From NCBI RefSeq assembly GCF_006376685.1, contig NZ_VEWL01000007.1, positions 124,001-188,000 of the forward strand: 64,000 nucleotides of DNA. Reading direction: 5' to 3'. This DNA is from Ochrobactrum teleogrylli (GTDB lineage Bacteria; Pseudomonadota; Alphaproteobacteria; Rhizobiales; Rhizobiaceae). How positions within the stretch are numbered: the stretch's first letter is position 1; each line of letters starts with the position of its first letter. The notes beneath the pieces are model-generated. The model saw nothing but the letters and a program-made list of their open reading frames with translations, made no database searches and was not told the origin of the DNA. The translations under genes were made by a program, and so were the position numbers. Shown here in pieces: positions 43,782 to 54,717 of this stretch.

Positions 43782-44443
43782 AACTTGTTCTTTTCGATTG
43801 CGACGGCACTTTGGTCGATAGCGGTGACTTCATCCATCGCTGCATGGCAGAGAGCTTTGCCGATGCGGGGCTAACGCCACCGGAACAAGCCCAGACGCAT
43901 TCCATCATCGGTCTGTCGCTTCCGTTGGCCATTGCGCGATTGCTGGGCCGCGAGCCTGATGAACAGGTCAATTGGTTGACGCAGCGCTACAAGGATAATT
44001 TCGTGCGACTGCGGCAGGCGCCGGATTTCTCGGAGCCGCTCTATGACGGCATTCTGCCGCTTCTGACCGAACTCGGCGAGCGGGACGATCTTCTGTTGGG
44101 GATCGTCACGGGCAAATCTCGTCGCGGCGTCCATGCGGTGTTCGAACGCCATGGCATCGGCAAGCATTTTCTGGTCATTCGCACGGCGGACGACTGCCCG
44201 TCCAAACCCCATCCGGCGATGGTGCTTGAATCCTGCGCGGAAATGGGGATAGAACCCGACCGAACCATTGTTATCGGCGATGCGATTTACGATATGCAGA
44301 TGGCGCGCTCGGCAGGAGCCATGGCGGCGGGCGTGTCATGGGGTTATCATGACCGGCATGCGCTCGTCGAAGCCGGTGCGCACCACATATTGGCTACGCC
44401 GCACGACCTTCATCCGCTGCTGAAAGCAATGGATGCACTTTAA
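43778..44443 (+). CDS. HAD-superfamily hydrolase (phosphoglycolate phosphatase-like)
   Basis: 221 residues with HAD motif I FDCDGTLVDS, motif II VTGKS, a motif III lysine in SKPHP and motif IV GDAIYDM, and an alpha-helical cap after motif I. It is probably a small-molecule phosphatase. The true gph-like gene is the one at 49305-50006; this one is more divergent. It lies 17 bases upstream of the ATP12 gene. Confidence 0.9.
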   Translation: MKLVLFDCDGTLVDSGDFIHRCMAESFADAGLTPPEQAQTHSIIGLSLPLAIARLLGREPDEQVNWLTQRYKDNFVRLRQAPDFSEPLYDGILPLLTELGERDDLLLGIVTGKSRRGVHAVFERHGIGKHFLVIRTADDCPSKPHPAMVLESCAEMGIEPDRTIVIGDAIYDMQMARSAGAMAAGVSWGYHDRHALVEAGAHHILATPHDLHPLLKAMDAL

Positions 44444-44460
44444 AAAGTTGGAAAGACCCC

Positions 44461-45243
44461 ATGCGTGATACTTTAAGCGATCTTGAAGCCGGAAAGCAGC
44501 TTTCCGACGAGAATCCCATCATACGAGCGCAGAAGCTGATGCAGGCGCAACTGCCGAAGCGGTTCTATGAGCAGGTGGAAGTCGCTGAAGTGGAAGGTGG
44601 TTTTGCCGTTCATCTCGACGGTCGCCCGGTAAAGACACCAGCGCGCAGTCTCCTCATGCTTCCGACGGCTTCGGCGGCAGAGATCGTTGCTGAAGAATTC
44701 CGTGCGCAGGAAAAGGTTATCGATCCGGGTAAAATGCCCGCAACGCGCCTTGTGAACACGGCCATTGACGGCATCGCGCAGGACCCGCAGGCGGTGCTTG
44801 AAGACATATTGCGCTTCGCAGGCACGGATTTGCTCTGCTATCGCGCCGACGCGCCACAGGAACTGGTGTCGCGCCAGACGGCGCGGTGGGACCCGCTGAT
44901 CGACTGGGCGGAAACGCTGGGCGCGCGCTTTACGCTTGCCGAAGGCGTGATGCATGTGGAGCAGTCGCGTGAGGCGATTACGGCATTTGGCATTCATCTG
45001 TCCGCATTCACCGACCCGATTGCGCTTGCTTCGCTCCATACGATGACGACGCTAACCGGCTCGGCCATCATCGCGCTGGCCATCGCCAAGGGCGAAGTAT
45101 CCGCCGAAGACGGCTGGACACTGGCGCATATCGACGAAGACTGGACGACCGAACAGTGGGGCGAAGACGCGGAAGCGGCTGCACGGCGCAAGGCGCGCGC
45201 GGTCGAAATGATGATCGCAGCGCGGGTAATCAAGGCGCTTTGA
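44461..45243 (+). CDS. ATP12 chaperone, F1-ATPase alpha-subunit assembly
   Basis: 260 residues, clear ATP12 family: KRFYEQVEV and FAVHLDGRPVKTPAR at the start, the WDPLIDWAE segment and a late ALAIAKGEVSAEDGWTLAHIDEDWQ-like region. In mitochondria ATP12 binds the F1 alpha subunit during assembly, and alphaproteobacteria keep the same gene. It ends at a bidirectional terminator facing glnA. Confidence 0.92.
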   Translation: MRDTLSDLEAGKQLSDENPIIRAQKLMQAQLPKRFYEQVEVAEVEGGFAVHLDGRPVKTPARSLLMLPTASAAEIVAEEFRAQEKVIDPGKMPATRLVNTAIDGIAQDPQAVLEDILRFAGTDLLCYRADAPQELVSRQTARWDPLIDWAETLGARFTLAEGVMHVEQSREAITAFGIHLSAFTDPIALASLHTMTTLTGSAIIALAIAKGEVSAEDGWTLAHIDEDWTTEQWGEDAEAAARRKARAVEMMIAARVIKAL

Positions 45244-45293
45244 GCCAACTGAAACTATTTCTCAAATAGTTTATCCAAGGCATTGATTACAAA

Positions 45294-45327
45294 AAGAAAA
45301 CCCGGCCATAAGGCCGGGTTTTCTTTT
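45294..45327. terminator. Bidirectional terminator, ATP12 gene / glnA
   Basis: AAGAAAACCCGGCC pairs with GGCCGGGTTTTCTT around ATAA, with A and T runs on the two sides. Confidence 0.9.
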
Positions 45328-45373
45328 GCGCGTTTTTAAAAACGCGTCGTTCCCCTCGGTAACTCATGGAATG

Positions 45374-45395
45374 GCGGGAGCGCAAGCGCTCCCGC
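45374..45395 (-). terminator. GC-rich hairpin just after glnA
   Basis: GCGGGAGCG (45374-45382) pairs perfectly with 45387-45395, ten bases beyond the glnA stop. It has no T-run, so it may be a transcript-stabilising hairpin in front of the main terminator. A further 18-base palindrome (CGCGTTTTT/AAAAACGCG, 45329-45346) lies between the two. Confidence 0.6.
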
Positions 45396-45405
45396 ATCGC
45401 CGTTA

Positions 45406-46815
45406 TTAGACCGAGTAGTACATGTCGAATTCGACCGGATGCGGGGTCATTTCGTAACGCATCACTTCGGCCATCTTTAGTTCGATGAACGAGTCGATCT
45501 GGTCGTCGGTGAACACGCCACCGGCCTTGAGGAATTCGCGATCCTTGTCGAGCGACTGGAGCGCTTCACGAAGCGAGCCGCAAACGGTCGGGATCTTCTT
45601 CAGTTCCTTTGCCGGCAGGTCATACAGATCCTTGTCCATGGCCTGGCCGGGATGGATCTTGTTCTTAATGCCGTCGAGGCCAGCCATCAGCAGCGCTGCG
45701 AAGCAGAGATACGGATTGGCAGCCGGATCCGGAAAGCGGACTTCAAGGCGCTTCGACTTCGGCGAAGAGCCGAAAGGAATACGGCAGGAAGCCGAACGGT
45801 TGCGTGCCGAGTAGGCCAGCAGAACCGGAGCTTCATAGCCCGGAACCAGACGCTTGTACGAATTGGTCGACGGGTTGGTGAATGCGTTCACAGCCTTGGC
45901 ATGCTTGATGACGCCGCCGATGAAGAACAGGCAGTTTTCCGACAGACCGGCATATTCATTGCCAGCAAAGGTCGGCTTGCCGTCTTTCCAGATCGAGAAG
46001 TGAACGTGCATGCCCGAGCCGTTGTCGCCGAAAATCGGCTTCGGCATGAAGGTTGCGGTCTTGCCATAGGCATTGGCGACCTGATGCACAACATACTTGT
46101 AGATCTGCATCTTGTCGGCGTTGCGAACGAGGGAGTCGAACTTGACGCCGAGTTCGTGCTGGGCCGATGCCACTTCGTGGTGATGCTTTTCAACCGTTAC
46201 GCCCATTTCCGTCAGAACGGTGAGCATTTCGGAACGCATGTCCTGGCAGCTGTCGATCGGCGGAACCGGGAAATAGCCGCCCTTGACGCGCGGACGGTGG
46301 CCGAGATTGCCGGTTTCATAGTCGGTGTCGTCGTTGGACGGCAGTTCGGTGGAATCGAGCTTGAATCCGGTATTGTACGGATCTGCCTTGTACTTGACGT
46401 CGTCGAAGACGAAGAATTCAGCTTCCGGGCCGACATAGACCGTGTCGCCGATGCCGAGCGACTTCATGTAGGCTTCTGCCTTCTTTGCGGTCGTGCGCGG
46501 ATCGCGGCTGTAAGCCTCGCCCGAGATCGGCTCGAGAATGTCGCAAAGAATGACCAGCGTGGACTGGGCGAAGAACGGGTCGATATGGGCCGTCGCCGGA
46601 TCAGGCATCAGAACCATGTCGGATTCGTTGATGGCCTTCCAGCCGGCGATCGAGGAGCCGTCAAACATGACGCCGTCAACGAACATTTCTTCGTCAACGA
46701 GGCCGATATCCATCGTAACGTGCTGGAGCTTGCCCTTCGGGTCGGTGAAGCGAAGGTCGACAAACTTGATGTCGTTGTCTTTGATCTGTTTCAGAATATC
46801 GTTGGCGGTCGTCAT
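45406..46815 (-). CDS. glnA: Glutamine synthetase type I
   Basis: GSI of 469 residues forming a cytosolic dodecamer that makes glutamine from glutamate, ammonia and ATP. Conserved segments include FDGSSIAGW near the N-terminus, NGSGMHVH-like [12 protein letters not shown] and the KDLYDLP loop with the adenylylation tyrosine, so it should be controlled by GlnE. CAGGGA precedes the ATG. glnB lies 46 bases upstream, so it is probably cotranscribed from the sigma-54 promoter ahead of glnB. Confidence 0.97.
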   Translation of the reverse strand: MTTANDILKQIKDNDIKFVDLRFTDPKGKLQHVTMDIGLVDEEMFVDGVMFDGSSIAGWKAINESDMVLMPDPATAHIDPFFAQSTLVILCDILEPISGEAYSRDPRTTAKKAEAYMKSLGIGDTVYVGPEAEFFVFDDVKYKADPYNTGFKLDSTELPSNDDTDYETGNLGHRPRVKGGYFPVPPIDSCQDMRSEMLTVLTEMGVTVEKHHHEVASAQHELGVKFDSLVRNADKMQIYKYVVHQVANAYGKTATFMPKPIFGDNGSGMHVHFSIWKDGKPTFAGNEYAGLSENCLFFIGGVIKHAKAVNAFTNPSTNSYKRLVPGYEAPVLLAYSARNRSASCRIPFGSSPKSKRLEVRFPDPAANPYLCFAALLMAGLDGIKNKIHPGQAMDKDLYDLPAKELKKIPTVCGSLREALQSLDKDREFLKAGGVFTDDQIDSFIELKMAEVMRYEMTPHPVEFDMYYSV

Positions 46816-46861
46816 TTTAATTCCCTGTTTGCACGACGAAGGAGAGGTATGCAGGTGTTAA

Positions 46862-47287
<426 letters not shown>

Positions 47288-47341
47288 CTAGGCAAAATTT
47301 TCTCTTCTCTTCCATTTCCTTAGCAGAGTGGCACTAAAGGC

Positions 47342-47363
47342 GGCACCTTTGCAAGGAGGTGCC
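47342..47363. promoter_or_regulatory. Inverted repeat upstream of the sigma-54 promoter, possible enhancer
   Basis: GGCACCT (47342-47348) and AGGTGCC (47357-47363) form an inverted repeat about 65 bases upstream of the sigma-54 box. The half sites look like the GCACC/GGTGC arms of NtrC sites, but the spacing is about five bases longer than the usual 17-bp operator, so the call is tentative. Confidence 0.35.
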
Positions 47364-47508
47364 TATCGTTGGGGTGTGGAAGAGCTATTCTGATATTGAA
47401 TGTATGATTAAAAAGTAATCAATTTGCGACAAATATAGGCTCTCTTGCACAAAGCGCTCTGCCGCGTGTTTAATCACCGCGAAATCCGTCTTACGAAACA
47501 GGTGCGCG

Positions 47509-49020
47509 ATGTTGGAATTGCTAAACCCCGATGAAATGGCAGCCGCGGACCGCTGGACCATGGATAACGGGGTGCGTGACGGCTTTTCGCTGATGCTGGC
47601 GGCGGGGCGGGCGGTGGCGGAAGTCGCACAACGCATGTTCGCCGACAAAGGGCCGGTCGCGGTTTTATGCGGACCGGGCAATAATGGCGGTGACGGTTAT
47701 GTCGCAGCGCAATATCTTCTGGAAGCGGGTTTCGAGGTCGTGTGCTTCAGCGTCGCGCCGCCGCGAAAAGGCAGCGACGCGCTTCGTGCCTCGCTGTTTC
47801 ACAAGGGCGAGGTGCGCAGCATCAACGAGTTTTCGCCCGCCAGTTTTTCCGGTGCCATCGATGCCATTTACGGCGCAGGGCTGACGCGTGACGTTCATGG
47901 GGCCGAAGCCGTGGCCATCGACGCGATCAACGCATCAGACATTCCGGTTATCGCCGTCGATCTGCCAAGCGGCGTGTCGGGCGCCAGCGGGCAGCTCTTG
48001 GGCGCGGCGGTCAAAGCGCGGGCAACCGTCACATTCTTTCGCAAGAAGCCCGGCCATTTATTGCAGCCGGGCAGGGCGTTATGCGGCGTTCTGCATGTGG
48101 CGGATATCGGCATTCCAGACCGTGTGCTGGACACGATCCGCCCACAGGCGCACGAAAATGCCCCCGCTTTGTGGGTGGATAGCTTGCCTGCCTTGAACGT
48201 CAATGCGCATAAATATAGCCGCGGACATGTCGCCGTCTTTTCTGGTGGCATGCACGCGACGGGCGCAGCGCGGCTGTCGGCACTGGCTGCGGCCAGAAGC
48301 GGCGCGGGAGCCGTAACGCTGTTGTCGCCACCGGATGCCGTGCCAATCAATGCGGCGCATGTCACCAGCATCATGGTGCGCGAAACCCGCAGTACCAGCG
48401 ATGTACGGGAGTTCATCGCAGATCGAAAAGTCGCGGCGGCTGTGCTCGGCCCCGGTTACGGAAACGCAGCATTCGCACGCGAGCATGCCCTGATGCTGGG
48501 CGGGCGCTCGGCATCGGCATTTCCGGCGCTCAATGGGCTGGTGCTTGATGCGGATGGCATAACGGCATTCGAAAAGAATCCGCGAGAATTGTTTGAGGCG
48601 CGAAAAGGCGCGGCGACAGCGCTTGTTTTGACGCCGCATGAGGGAGAATTCCGTCGGCTCTTCCCGGATGTGGCCAAGGATGATGCGTCAAAGCTCGATA
48701 AGGCCCGTAAGGCGGCTACCCTTGCCAATGCGGTGGTGATCTATAAGGGGCCGGATACGGTCATCGCCGCCCCGGATGGTCGCGCCGCGATCAATGCAAA
48801 TGGAACGCCGTTTTTGGCGACCGCCGGTTCCGGCGATGTTCTGGCAGGCATTGTGGCCGGTCTGTTGGCGCAGAGAATGTCGCCCTTCGAGGCAGCCTGT
48901 GCGGCAGTCTGGATTCATGCCGATGCGGGACGGCGCTTCGGTCACGGATTGATCGCTGAAGACTTGCCCGACCTGCTGCCCGCCGTCTGGTCCGCATTGG
49001 CAGTTTCAGCCCGAAGCTAA
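47509..49020 (+). CDS. nnr: Bifunctional NAD(P)HX epimerase / ADP-dependent NAD(P)HX dehydratase
   Basis: 503 residues in two repair domains. The N-terminal YjeF epimerase domain has GPGNNGGDGYVAA and VDLPSGVSGASG; the C-terminal carbohydrate-kinase-like dehydratase has AAVLGPGYG, LTPHEGEFRRLF and ATAGSGDVLAGIVAGL. Together they restore damaged hydrated NAD(P)H. It is divergent from glnB and converges on the small signal-peptide protein gene. Length and motifs are normal. Confidence 0.95.
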   Translation: MLELLNPDEMAAADRWTMDNGVRDGFSLMLAAGRAVAEVAQRMFADKGPVAVLCGPGNNGGDGYVAAQYLLEAGFEVVCFSVAPPRKGSDALRASLFHKGEVRSINEFSPASFSGAIDAIYGAGLTRDVHGAEAVAIDAINASDIPVIAVDLPSGVSGASGQLLGAAVKARATVTFFRKKPGHLLQPGRALCGVLHVADIGIPDRVLDTIRPQAHENAPALWVDSLPALNVNAHKYSRGHVAVFSGGMHATGAARLSALAAARSGAGAVTLLSPPDAVPINAAHVTSIMVRETRSTSDVREFIADRKVAAAVLGPGYGNAAFAREHALMLGGRSASAFPALNGLVLDADGITAFEKNPRELFEARKGAATALVLTPHEGEFRRLFPDVAKDDASKLDKARKAATLANAVVIYKGPDTVIAAPDGRAAINANGTPFLATAGSGDVLAGIVAGLLAQRMSPFEAACAAVWIHADAGRRFGHGLIAEDLPDLLPAVWSALAVSARS

Positions 49021-49023
49021 GGA

Positions 49024-49290
49024 TTATCGGTGACGGGAGCCGCCTCTGCCGGTGCCGACATCAATAATGATATCGCCCGAGACAGAGACATCGGTGTTGC
49101 CGACCCGAAAATTCTTCCAGCTGCCTGCTGGCGTTCCATCCGGCTCCGGGGCGGGCGGTGGCGCCGAGACGAGAGGCTTTTGCGGTTCAACGCCCGGAAG
49201 ACCGGGCGCGGATTTTTCCTGAGCGAAAGCGCCTGATGCCATAGCGGTTGAAAAAGCCAGCGTAACAAACTGAGAAACTGTATTTTTCAC
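49024..49290 (-). CDS. Small predicted periplasmic protein
   Basis: 88 residues with a signal peptide cleaved near Ala-Phe-Ala (residues 21-23), then a Pro-rich stretch and a short beta-like end with VGNTDVSVSGDIIIDVG. No family recognised. The GTG start has AAAGGATCGAG upstream. It follows gph by 14 bases on the same strand and is probably cotranscribed, although no functional link is evident. Confidence 0.72.
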   Translation of the reverse strand: MKNTVSQFVTLAFSTAMASGAFAQEKSAPGLPGVEPQKPLVSAPPPAPEPDGTPAGSWKNFRVGNTDVSVSGDIIIDVGTGRGGSRHR

Positions 49291-49304
49291 CGTTCTCGAT
49301 CCTT

Positions 49305-50006
49305 TCAGACGGGGTCTGCAACCGCGTCGATCAGCTGTTGAGCCATTTCGAGGGTTAATTCGTCATAATGCGAAATCACCCGGCTCGGTTCGTAATGCTG
49401 GACCGGAAGGTCAGTATAACCGAAATCGACGGCTACCACAGGAATGCCCGCCGCCTTGGCCGTGTCGATATCCGTGCGGCTGTCGCCGACCATCAGCGCG
49501 CGATCACGATTGCCGCCAGCGCGCGCAATGGTGTCGGTCAGATGGCGCGGGTCCGGCTTGCGCCAGGCGAAAGTGTCCGCCCCACAGATCGCGGCAAAGC
49601 GCGCGGCTTCGCCCATTGACGTCAACAGCTTGACCGAAAGAGATTCGAACTTGTTCGTGCAGACAGCCAGCTCGAAGCCATGCGCCTGAAAGCGGTCGAG
49701 CGCTTCCAGCACACCGGGGAAAAACACGGAATGTCCGGGCATGTTGTCCGCATAATGCTCGCGGAACTCTTCCACCAACTGGTCGAGGCGCGTGTCATCG
49801 ATCTGCGTCTGCTGCGCCGCGAAAGCGCGTTCGATCATGGTGCGTCCGCCCTGACCGACAAACCGGCGCAACGCTGCCCGATCGGCGGCCTTGAGACCGG
49901 AAATGGACAGGCAGTGATTGAGGCTGTCGAGCAGGTCCGGCGCGGTATCGACGAGTGTGCCGTCGAGATCGAAAACGATTATGGGCTTGGCACTGGCAAC
50001 AGACAT
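49305..50006 (-). CDS. gph: Phosphoglycolate phosphatase
   Basis: 233 residues. HAD motifs are all present: FDLDGTLVDTAPD, VCTNK, RKPDPRHL and GDSRTDIDTAKAA. In the family it removes phosphate from 2-phosphoglycolate formed during DNA repair. GAAAGAGAC precedes the ATG. It starts divergently from rpiA across about 200 bases (50007-50212). Confidence 0.92.
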   Translation of the reverse strand: MSVASAKPIIVFDLDGTLVDTAPDLLDSLNHCLSISGLKAADRAALRRFVGQGGRTMIERAFAAQQTQIDDTRLDQLVEEFREHYADNMPGHSVFFPGVLEALDRFQAHGFELAVCTNKFESLSVKLLTSMGEAARFAAICGADTFAWRKPDPRHLTDTIARAGGNRDRALMVGDSRTDIDTAKAAGIPVVAVDFGYTDLPVQHYEPSRVISHYDELTLEMAQQLIDAVADPV

Positions 50007-50212
50007 AATGTCTCTTTCGGATAGATGAGGTCAGGCATACGTAACCGATAGCGTGCAACGGCTCAAGGGCAGGTTCTCCGGTCGCGCAGATGTGAAATTC
50101 TGCGTCATATTTAAATAGATGCTTTGTTGTCATGCCTGCGCATGCTAGACGCGAACCGAATTGGGACGAGAATCCGCCGGTTCAACCCGGAGGATATGCT
50201 AGGATTTCTTTC

Positions 50213-50911
50213 ATGGACGAAGCACGCAAGCTGAAGATCGCCGCCGCAGCCGAGGCGCTGACGCATGTCAAGGATGGTATGCGTCTTGGCATCGGCACGG
50301 GCTCCACGGCAGAAGAATTCGTGCGTCTGCTGGCCGAAAAAGTGCAGGGCGGCTTCAAGATCGTCGGCGTGCCGACCTCTGAACGCACCGCCAGCCTGTG
50401 TCAGGAACTGGGCGTTCCGCTGACGACGCTGGAAGAAACTCCGCATCTCGATCTGACCATTGACGGCGCGGACGAAGTCGATTCCGAACTGTCGCTCATC
50501 AAGGGCGGCGGCGGCGCGCTGTTGCGCGAAAAGATCGTGGCCGCAGCCTCGGACGCCATGATCGTCATTGCCGACCAGTCGAAAGTTGTGGAAACGCTGG
50601 GCCGTTTTCCGCTGCCCATCGAGGTTAATCGCTTCGGTCTTGGCGCCACGATGCGCGCAATCGAGGCGGCAGCCGCGAAATGCGGCCTTGCAGGCCCGCT
50701 GAACCTGCGCTTAAAAGATGGTTCGCCTTTTGTAACGGATGGTGGACACTACATCGTCGATGCATCTTTTGGCCGCATTCCCGAGCCAAAGACACTATCT
50801 AACGCTCTCTTCGCCATTCCCGGCGTCGTCGAGCACGGACTTTTCATCGGGCTGGCGCGTGCGGCAGTGATTGCAGGCATCGACGGCATCCGAACCCTGA
50901 ACCGGTCTTGA
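50213..50911 (+). CDS. rpiA: Ribose-5-phosphate isomerase A
   Basis: 232 residues, cytosolic, converting ribose 5-phosphate to ribulose 5-phosphate in the pentose phosphate pathway. Motifs: [11 protein letters not shown], the DGADEVD active-site Asp pair, and [14 protein letters not shown] 50213 with AGGA nine bases upstream gives the expected N-terminus; the frame is open to 50132 with non-family sequence. The next gene follows in 51 bases. Confidence 0.95.
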   Translation: MDEARKLKIAAAAEALTHVKDGMRLGIGTGSTAEEFVRLLAEKVQGGFKIVGVPTSERTASLCQELGVPLTTLEETPHLDLTIDGADEVDSELSLIKGGGGALLREKIVAAASDAMIVIADQSKVVETLGRFPLPIEVNRFGLGATMRAIEAAAAKCGLAGPLNLRLKDGSPFVTDGGHYIVDASFGRIPEPKTLSNALFAIPGVVEHGLFIGLARAAVIAGIDGIRTLNRS

Positions 50912-50962
50912 ACTGCCAGTGCTATTGCTGGTGTTGAACTGATTGAACGGAGTATTGAGCAT

Positions 50963-51505
50963 ATGATCCCGGCAACTGGCTTTCGTCGTCTGATTGCACC
51001 GCTTTCCGTATTCGCCCTGATGGCCGGCGTTCATGCGGCTTCGGCGCAGGAAATCACTGATGCCCATCTGCAGGCTGCCCGCGAAGCGATCTCCGCGATC
51101 CACGCGACCGAGCAGTTCGACGAGATTCTGCCGAACGCAGCCCGCGCGCTCAAGGGCGAGCTGATCCAGAAGGACCCCAATCTCGAAGGTCTGATCACCA
51201 AGACCGTCGATGAAAAGGCTCTGGCTCTCGCTGCCCGCCGTTCGGACCTCGAAACCGAATCCGCACGCGCTTACGCAAAGGCGTTTTCGGAAGAGGAACT
51301 GAAGGCGATCTCGACCTTCTACACCTCGCCAGCTGGCAAGAAGCTTCTGTCGGAAGGCCCGATTGTGACCCGTGAAGTCGTGAAGGCCGCCAATGTCTGG
51401 CAAAATGGTGTTGCCCGTGACCTCGCTCGCGATGTTGCAGAAGTTCTGGCCGCTCAGGCCGGTGCGGCAGCTGGCCAGCAGACGCAGCAGCCTGCACAGC
51501 AGTAA
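50963..51505 (+). CDS. DUF2059 periplasmic protein
   Basis: 180 residues with a signal peptide (cleavage after Ala-Ser-Ala near residue 28) and a helical DUF2059 domain with EEELKAISTFYTSPAGKKLL, a motif common to the family. The C-terminus is Gln-rich. The function is unknown. It is followed by a terminator, so rpiA and this gene may form a two-gene unit. Confidence 0.88.
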   Translation: MIPATGFRRLIAPLSVFALMAGVHAASAQEITDAHLQAAREAISAIHATEQFDEILPNAARALKGELIQKDPNLEGLITKTVDEKALALAARRSDLETESARAYAKAFSEEELKAISTFYTSPAGKKLLSEGPIVTREVVKAANVWQNGVARDLARDVAEVLAAQAGAAAGQQTQQPAQQ

Positions 51506-51530
51506 ATCACGGCTCAGATCAAATAATTTG

Positions 51531-51559
51531 AAAGCCCGGCGACTTGGCCGGGCTTTTTC
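51531..51559 (+). terminator. Terminator after the DUF2059 gene
   Basis: AAAGCCCGGC (51531-51540) pairs with GCCGGGCTTT (51547-51556), followed by T residues. Confidence 0.88.
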
Positions 51560-51603
51560 TTTTGCCTACATATCATCGTCAGTAATTCTGAAGGAGATTC
51601 CCC

Positions 51604-52998
51604 ATGACCGGATATGACTACGACCTCTTTGTTATCGGTGGCGGTTCCGGTGGTGTGCGCGCAGGCCGACTGGCGGGCGCCATGGGGAAGAAGGTCGGTC
51701 TGGCCGAAGAATATCGCATGGGCGGAACCTGCGTCATTCGCGGCTGTGTACCGAAAAAGCTGTTTGTCTATGCCTCGCAGTTTCCCGAACATTTCGAGGA
51801 CGCCGCCGGTTACGGCTGGAGGGTGGGCGAAAGCAGCTTCGACTGGAAGAAGCTGATCGCTGGTAAGGACAAGGAAATCGACCGTCTGGAAGGGCTCTAC
51901 CGCAAGGGGCTTGAAAATTCGAAGGTCGAGATTTTTGCAAGCCGCGCGGTGCTCGTCGATGAAAATACGGTCGAGCTGAAGGCTGATGGACGACGCGTTA
52001 CTGCTGAACATATTCTGATCGCCACTGGTGGACGTCCGAACCCGCACGCGGCTTTGCCCGGCCATGAGCTTTGCATCAGCTCGAACGAGGCTTTTCATCT
52101 GGATGAATTGCCAAAGGCAATTGTCATCGCTGGCGGTGGCTATATCGCGGTCGAATTCGCCAATATCTTCCATGGTCTCGGCGTGGAAACCACACTTGTC
52201 TATCGCGGCAAGGAAGTCCTGAACGGTTTCGACGGCGATGTTCGCCATTTGCTGCATGAAACCATGGAAGCCAAGGGTATTCGCATCATTTGTGAGGCGG
52301 TTTTCGAGAAGGTTACGAAGCAGGCAAACGGCCTGTTGTCGATTGCCCTGTCGAATGGCGAGACGCTCGAGGCCGGGCAGGCGATGCTGGCGCTTGGCCG
52401 CATGCCCAACACGGAAGGACTCGGCCTTGAAACCGCTGGCGTGAAGTTGGACAAGCTCGGCGCCGTGGAAGTGGATGACTATTCGCGCACCAGCACCGCC
52501 AATATCTGGGCAGTCGGCGATGTCACCAACCGCGTGCAGCTGACGCCTGTGGCCATTCACGAGGCAATGTGCTTCCTTGAAACAGTTTTCAAGGACAATC
52601 CGACCAAGCCCGATCATGAATTGATCGCAACGGCTGTCTTTTCCCAGCCCGAAATTGGCACTGTCGGTTTGACCGAGGAAGAGGCAGCGAAGAAATATCC
52701 GGAAGTCGAAGTCTATCGCGCCTTGTTCCGTCCGATGAAGAACACGCTTTCGGGCCGCAACGAAAAGATGCTGATGAAGATCGTCGTCGATGCCAAAAGC
52801 CGCCGCGTCCTGGGCACCCATATTATGGGACCGGATGCCGGTGAAATGGCGCAGCTTCTGGGGATTTCGCTGAAGGCTGGCGCGACCAAGGATGATTTCG
52901 ACCGCACCATGGCCGTGCATCCGACCGCCGCCGAAGAACTGGTCACGATGTACAAGCCAAGTTATCGCGTCGTAAATGGCGAAAAGGTCGAAGGCTGA
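51604..52998 (+). CDS. gor: Glutathione-disulfide reductase
   Basis: FAD-dependent flavoprotein of 464 residues that reduces GSSG with NADPH. The FAD-binding GGGSGG is near residue 12, the redox-active disulfide is in GGTCVIRGCVPKK, the NADPH site GGGYIAVEFA follows, and the C-terminal catalytic base is in HPTAAEEL. AAGGAG precedes the ATG. Likely transcribed alone between the terminator and the DAHP synthase gene. Confidence 0.95.
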   Translation: MTGYDYDLFVIGGGSGGVRAGRLAGAMGKKVGLAEEYRMGGTCVIRGCVPKKLFVYASQFPEHFEDAAGYGWRVGESSFDWKKLIAGKDKEIDRLEGLYRKGLENSKVEIFASRAVLVDENTVELKADGRRVTAEHILIATGGRPNPHAALPGHELCISSNEAFHLDELPKAIVIAGGGYIAVEFANIFHGLGVETTLVYRGKEVLNGFDGDVRHLLHETMEAKGIRIICEAVFEKVTKQANGLLSIALSNGETLEAGQAMLALGRMPNTEGLGLETAGVKLDKLGAVEVDDYSRTSTANIWAVGDVTNRVQLTPVAIHEAMCFLETVFKDNPTKPDHELIATAVFSQPEIGTVGLTEEEAAKKYPEVEVYRALFRPMKNTLSGRNEKMLMKIVVDAKSRRVLGTHIMGPDAGEMAQLLGISLKAGATKDDFDRTMAVHPTAAEELVTMYKPSYRVVNGEKVEG

Positions 52999-53206
52999 CC
53001 CTTTCGCCGCAGGCGAATATCATTAACGATTATTGCTGGTATAAAACCCGCGCGTGCATTATATCAGCGCGACCCACGCACGCCGGGATTAGACATGTGG
53101 CTGGCATCTTCTTCAGGTGCAGGCTGCATGATTGGAATTCCGGCTTTCGTGTAAGGAGGATATAATCCGAGGATTATCGAGCGGATAACGCAAAACAGGT
53201 GCTCTA

Positions 53207-54586
53207 ATGACGAAGAACTGGACCCCGCATTCCTGGAGAAACAAACCGATCAAGCAAGTGCCGTTTTATCCGGACGCACAGGCTCTGACCGACGTTGAGG
53301 CCCGTCTTCGCACCTATCCGCCTTTGGTTTTTGCAGGCGAGGCGCGCAAGCTCAAGCAGCAGCTGGCCGCTGTGGCGGAAGGCAAGGCATTTCTGCTTCA
53401 GGGCGGCGATTGCGCCGAAAGCTTCGCTGAACATGGCGCGGACAATATTCGCGACTTCTTCCGCGTGTTCCTGCAAATGGCTGTCGTCCTCACCTTCGGT
53501 GCTTCCAAACCGGTGGTGAAGGTTGGTCGTATTGCCGGTCAGTTCGCCAAGCCGCGTTCGACGGACATGGAAACGAAGGATGGCGTCGAGCTGCCGTCCT
53601 ACCGTGGCGACATCATCAACGGTATCGATTTCGACGCAGCCTCGCGCACGCCCGATCCGCAGCGCCAGGACATGGCTTACCGCCAGTCCGCAGCAACGCT
53701 GAACCTGCTGCGCGCTTTTGCGCAGGGCGGCTATGCCAATCTGGAAAACGTGCATCAGTGGATGCTCGGCTTCGTCGGCAAGAGCCCGCAGGCGGAACGT
53801 TACACGGCTCTGGCGCAGCGCATTTCGGAAACGATGCACTTCATGCGCGCTATCGGCATCACGTCTGACAGCAACCATTCGCTGCGCGAGACTGACTTCT
53901 ACACGAGCCATGAAGCGCTGCTGCTCGGCTATGAAGAAGCGCTGACCCGCGTCGATTCCACGTCGGGCGACTGGTATGGCACGTCTGGTCACATGATCTG
54001 GATCGGTGATCGCACGCGTCAGGCCGACCATGCGCATATCGAATATTGCCGCGGTATCAAGAACCCGCTCGGTCTCAAGTGTGGCCCGTCCTTGCAGCCG
54101 GATGACCTCATTCGCCTGATCGACCTGCTCAACCCGGAAAACGAAGCTGGCCGTTTGACGCTTATCGCGCGCTTCGGCTACGACAAGGTGGGCGATCACC
54201 TGCCGCAGCTCATCCGCGCTGTCGAAAAGGAGGGCCGCAAGGTCGTCTGGTCCTGCGATCCGATGCATGGCAATACGATCACCGCTGGCGGCTACAAGAC
54301 GCGTCCGTTCGACCGCATTCTCAAGGAAGTGGAATCCTTCTTCGCGATCCATCGCGCCGAAGGCACGCATCCGGGCGGTATTCATGTCGAAATGACCGGC
54401 AAGAACGTCACGGAATGCACGGGCGGCGCCCGCGCCATCTCCGCAGACGATCTTCAGGATCGCTACCACACGCATTGCGATCCGCGCCTTAACGCCGATC
54501 AGGCATTGGAACTGGCGTTCCTGCTGGCCGAACTCCTCAAGAAGGAGCGCGATGCGGGCACTGAAAAGCAGGTCGCAAGCGCCTGA
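53207..54586 (+). CDS. 3-Deoxy-7-phosphoheptulonate synthase, class II
   Basis: 459 residues, plant/mycobacterial-type (AroA-II) DAHP synthase that condenses PEP and erythrose 4-phosphate in the first shikimate step. Family segments include [12 protein letters not shown], the metal-site cysteine in that motif, [19 protein letters not shown]-like [10 protein letters not shown] and TECTGGA. The first ATG matches the family N-terminus ([10 protein letters not shown]). The 208 bases upstream (52999-53206) carry the promoter but no obvious leader peptide or attenuator. Confidence 0.95.
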   Translation: MTKNWTPHSWRNKPIKQVPFYPDAQALTDVEARLRTYPPLVFAGEARKLKQQLAAVAEGKAFLLQGGDCAESFAEHGADNIRDFFRVFLQMAVVLTFGASKPVVKVGRIAGQFAKPRSTDMETKDGVELPSYRGDIINGIDFDAASRTPDPQRQDMAYRQSAATLNLLRAFAQGGYANLENVHQWMLGFVGKSPQAERYTALAQRISETMHFMRAIGITSDSNHSLRETDFYTSHEALLLGYEEALTRVDSTSGDWYGTSGHMIWIGDRTRQADHAHIEYCRGIKNPLGLKCGPSLQPDDLIRLIDLLNPENEAGRLTLIARFGYDKVGDHLPQLIRAVEKEGRKVVWSCDPMHGNTITAGGYKTRPFDRILKEVESFFAIHRAEGTHPGGIHVEMTGKNVTECTGGARAISADDLQDRYHTHCDPRLNADQALELAFLLAELLKKERDAGTEKQVASA

Positions 54587-54717
54587 AAGGCTCTTGGATT
54601 GTAATCATTTGGGCAGGGCGGAGGTTTCGATCTCCGCCCTGTTGCTTTTGAAGCAGAGTTGTCTAAAGCATTCTCCGGCAAAGCGCGAAATCGTGTCCAT
54701 GGCTTCTGGGGGTATTT

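Noticed and set aside
53204-54475. 423-codon minus-strand frame opposite the DAHP synthase gene
   Set aside because: Shadow of a clear enzyme gene.
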